NCBI GenBank assembly: GCA_964577295.1
Contig: CAZNYN010000019.1
Coordinates: 1 to 35,347, forward strand
Reading direction: 5' to 3'
Length of the DNA: 35,347 nt
Source: CAZNYN01 sp964577295
GTDB lineage: Bacteria; Synergistota; Synergistia; Synergistales; Synergistaceae
The translations under genes and the position numbers were made by a program. Numbering within the stretch: the stretch's first letter is position 1; each line of letters starts with the position of its first letter. This document shows positions 34,445 to 35,347 of the stretch, in pieces. The notes beneath the pieces were generated by a model. The model made no database searches, had not been told where the DNA came from, and saw only the letters and a program-made list of their open reading frames with translations.

Positions 34445-35347
34445 CTAAAACTTGGGAACTTCTTTCTGTTCCATCCAAGGCATCATCTTGCGGAGCTCTT
34501 TTCCTACAGCTTCGCAGGGAGCTTCCTGAGCGGCCTTTGCCCACTTCTTCATGCGGGGGCGTCCTGTCTGGTTCTCAAGTATCCAATCGCGGGCGAAAGT
34601 TCCGTCCTGTATCTCAAGAAGGAGCTGCTTCATGGCCTTGCGTGATTCGTCTCCGATAACTCTGGGGCCTGCCGTCATATCGCCGTATTTTGCTGTGTCG
34701 CTGATTGAGTAGCGCATCCAGGAGAGTCCGCCTTCGAAGATCATATCGACGATGAGCTTCATCTCGTTGATGCACTCAAAATATGCCATTTCGGGCTGAT
34801 AGCCTGCGTCCACAAGTGTCTGGAAACCGTCCTGCATAAGCTGGCTAATGCCGCCGCAGAGGACAGCCTGCTCTCCGAAGAGGTCTGTCTCTGTCTCTTC
34901 ACGGAAGGATGTCTCTATGATGCCCGCTCTGCCTCCGCCTATGGCTGACGCGTATGCGAGGGAGAAATCCTTGGCTTTGCCGCTTGCATCCTGATAGATG
35001 GCGATAAGGCAGGGAACTCCCTTGCCTTCTTTGTACATGTGGCGAACCATGTGGCCGGGGCCCTTGGGTGCGACCATGAATACGTCATGGTTTGCTTCCG
35101 GTGTTATCTGTCCGAAGTGGATTGCGAAACCGTGGGCGAATGCGAGCTTTGCATCGGCCTTGAGGTTGGGGAGAACGTCGTTTTTGTATGTCGAAGCCTG
35201 AAGGTGGTCGGGGATGAGGAACATGACGACATCAGCTCTCTTTGTGGCTTCTGCGACTGTGTAGACTTCAAATCCGTCCTTATCGGCCTTTTCCTTTGAC
35301 TTGCTTCCCTCGTGGAGACCGATGATAACATTGGCTCCGCTGTCCTT
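34445..35347 (-). CDS. ilvC: Ketol-acid reductoisomerase, 5' end beyond the window
   Basis: Converts acetolactate to dihydroxyisovalerate with NAD(P)H and Mg2+. The last 300 residues are here, with the frame open to the right edge (first visible residues KDSGANVIIGLHEGSKS). Family marks: VMFLIPDH, MVAPKGPGHMVR, ETDLFGEQAVLCGG with the metal-binding Asp and Glu, and ECINEMKLIVD with the second metal glutamates. The nucleotide-binding N-terminus lies outside, so NADH or NADPH preference cannot be read. It is upstream of leuA, ilvB and ilvD in the same direction. Confidence 0.95.
   Translation of the reverse strand, partial: KDSGANVIIGLHEGSKSKEKADKDGFEVYTVAEATKRADVVMFLIPDHLQASTYKNDVLPNLKADAKLAFAHGFAIHFGQITPEANHDVFMVAPKGPGHMVRHMYKEGKGVPCLIAIYQDASGKAKDFSLAYASAIGGGRAGIIETSFREETETDLFGEQAVLCGGISQLMQDGFQTLVDAGYQPEMAYFECINEMKLIVDMIFEGGLSWMRYSISDTAKYGDMTAGPRVIGDESRKAMKQLLLEIQDGTFARDWILENQTGRPRMKKWAKAAQEAPCEAVGKELRKMMPWMEQKEVPKF

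Noticed and set aside
1..35347. CRISPR arrays, insertion sequences, prophage, tRNA or rRNA genes
   Set aside because: No regularly spaced repeats, transposase or phage proteins, cloverleafs or rRNA stretches were seen on either strand.

Overview
The window reads as a chromosomal segment of a strictly anaerobic, amino-acid-fermenting bacterium. It carries a selenocysteine formate dehydrogenase, a multi-subunit [FeFe]-hydrogenase, a complete two-subunit-P glycine cleavage system and branched-chain amino acid synthesis. This mix and the protein styles suggest Synergistota (Cloacibacillus/Synergistes-like), but that placement is inference from gene content, not a search result.

Layout. 1-3156 (-): a membrane Cache/PAS/GGDEF diguanylate cyclase that runs off the left edge. 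3530-8335 (-): a formate operon, transcribed nuoE-like, fdhA (in-frame UGA), formate/nitrite-type channel, mobA. 8336-8948: an AT-rich divergent control region. 8949-13575 (+): a hydrogenase operon of nuoE-like, small ferredoxin, nuoF-like and hydA genes, closed by a strong terminator. 13874-14491 (+): SGNH hydrolase. 14492-14739: a structured leader ending in a terminator hairpin. 14740-21423 (+): gcvT, gcvH, gcvPA, gcvPB, lplA, lpd. 21754-22617 (+): a FolD lacking two cyclohydrolase residues. 22864-24690 (+): glmS. About 24756-24942 (+): an unassigned structured RNA gene with its own promoter and terminator, next to an assembly gap. 25102-26004 (-): proline-iminopeptidase-like hydrolase without the usual histidine. 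26397-28658 (+): a second Cache/PAS/GGDEF protein. 28815-29285 (+): universal stress protein. 29352-35347 (-): ilvD, ilvB, leuA and a 5'-truncated ilvC.

How it fits together (inference). Glycine cleavage yields CO2, NH3, NADH and methylene-THF. FolD would oxidise the C1 unit, formate would be moved by the FNT channel and oxidised by the Sec-FDH, and electrons could pass through NuoE/NuoF-type modules to the hydrogenase as H2. The central 3.5-22.6 kb is therefore a one-carbon, glycine, formate and hydrogen module. The two divergent arms each start with a closely related NuoE paralogue, but only the hydrogenase arm has a visible NuoF.

Two 100-N gaps are present. The first (10274-10373) is flanked by the same 55 bp on both sides, and removing 155 bp restores an intact 596-codon nuoF-like frame, so it is almost certainly an unmerged contig overlap. 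The second (24943-25042) has no such flanking repeat and may hide real sequence. No CRISPR array, tRNA, rRNA, insertion sequence or phage gene was recognised.
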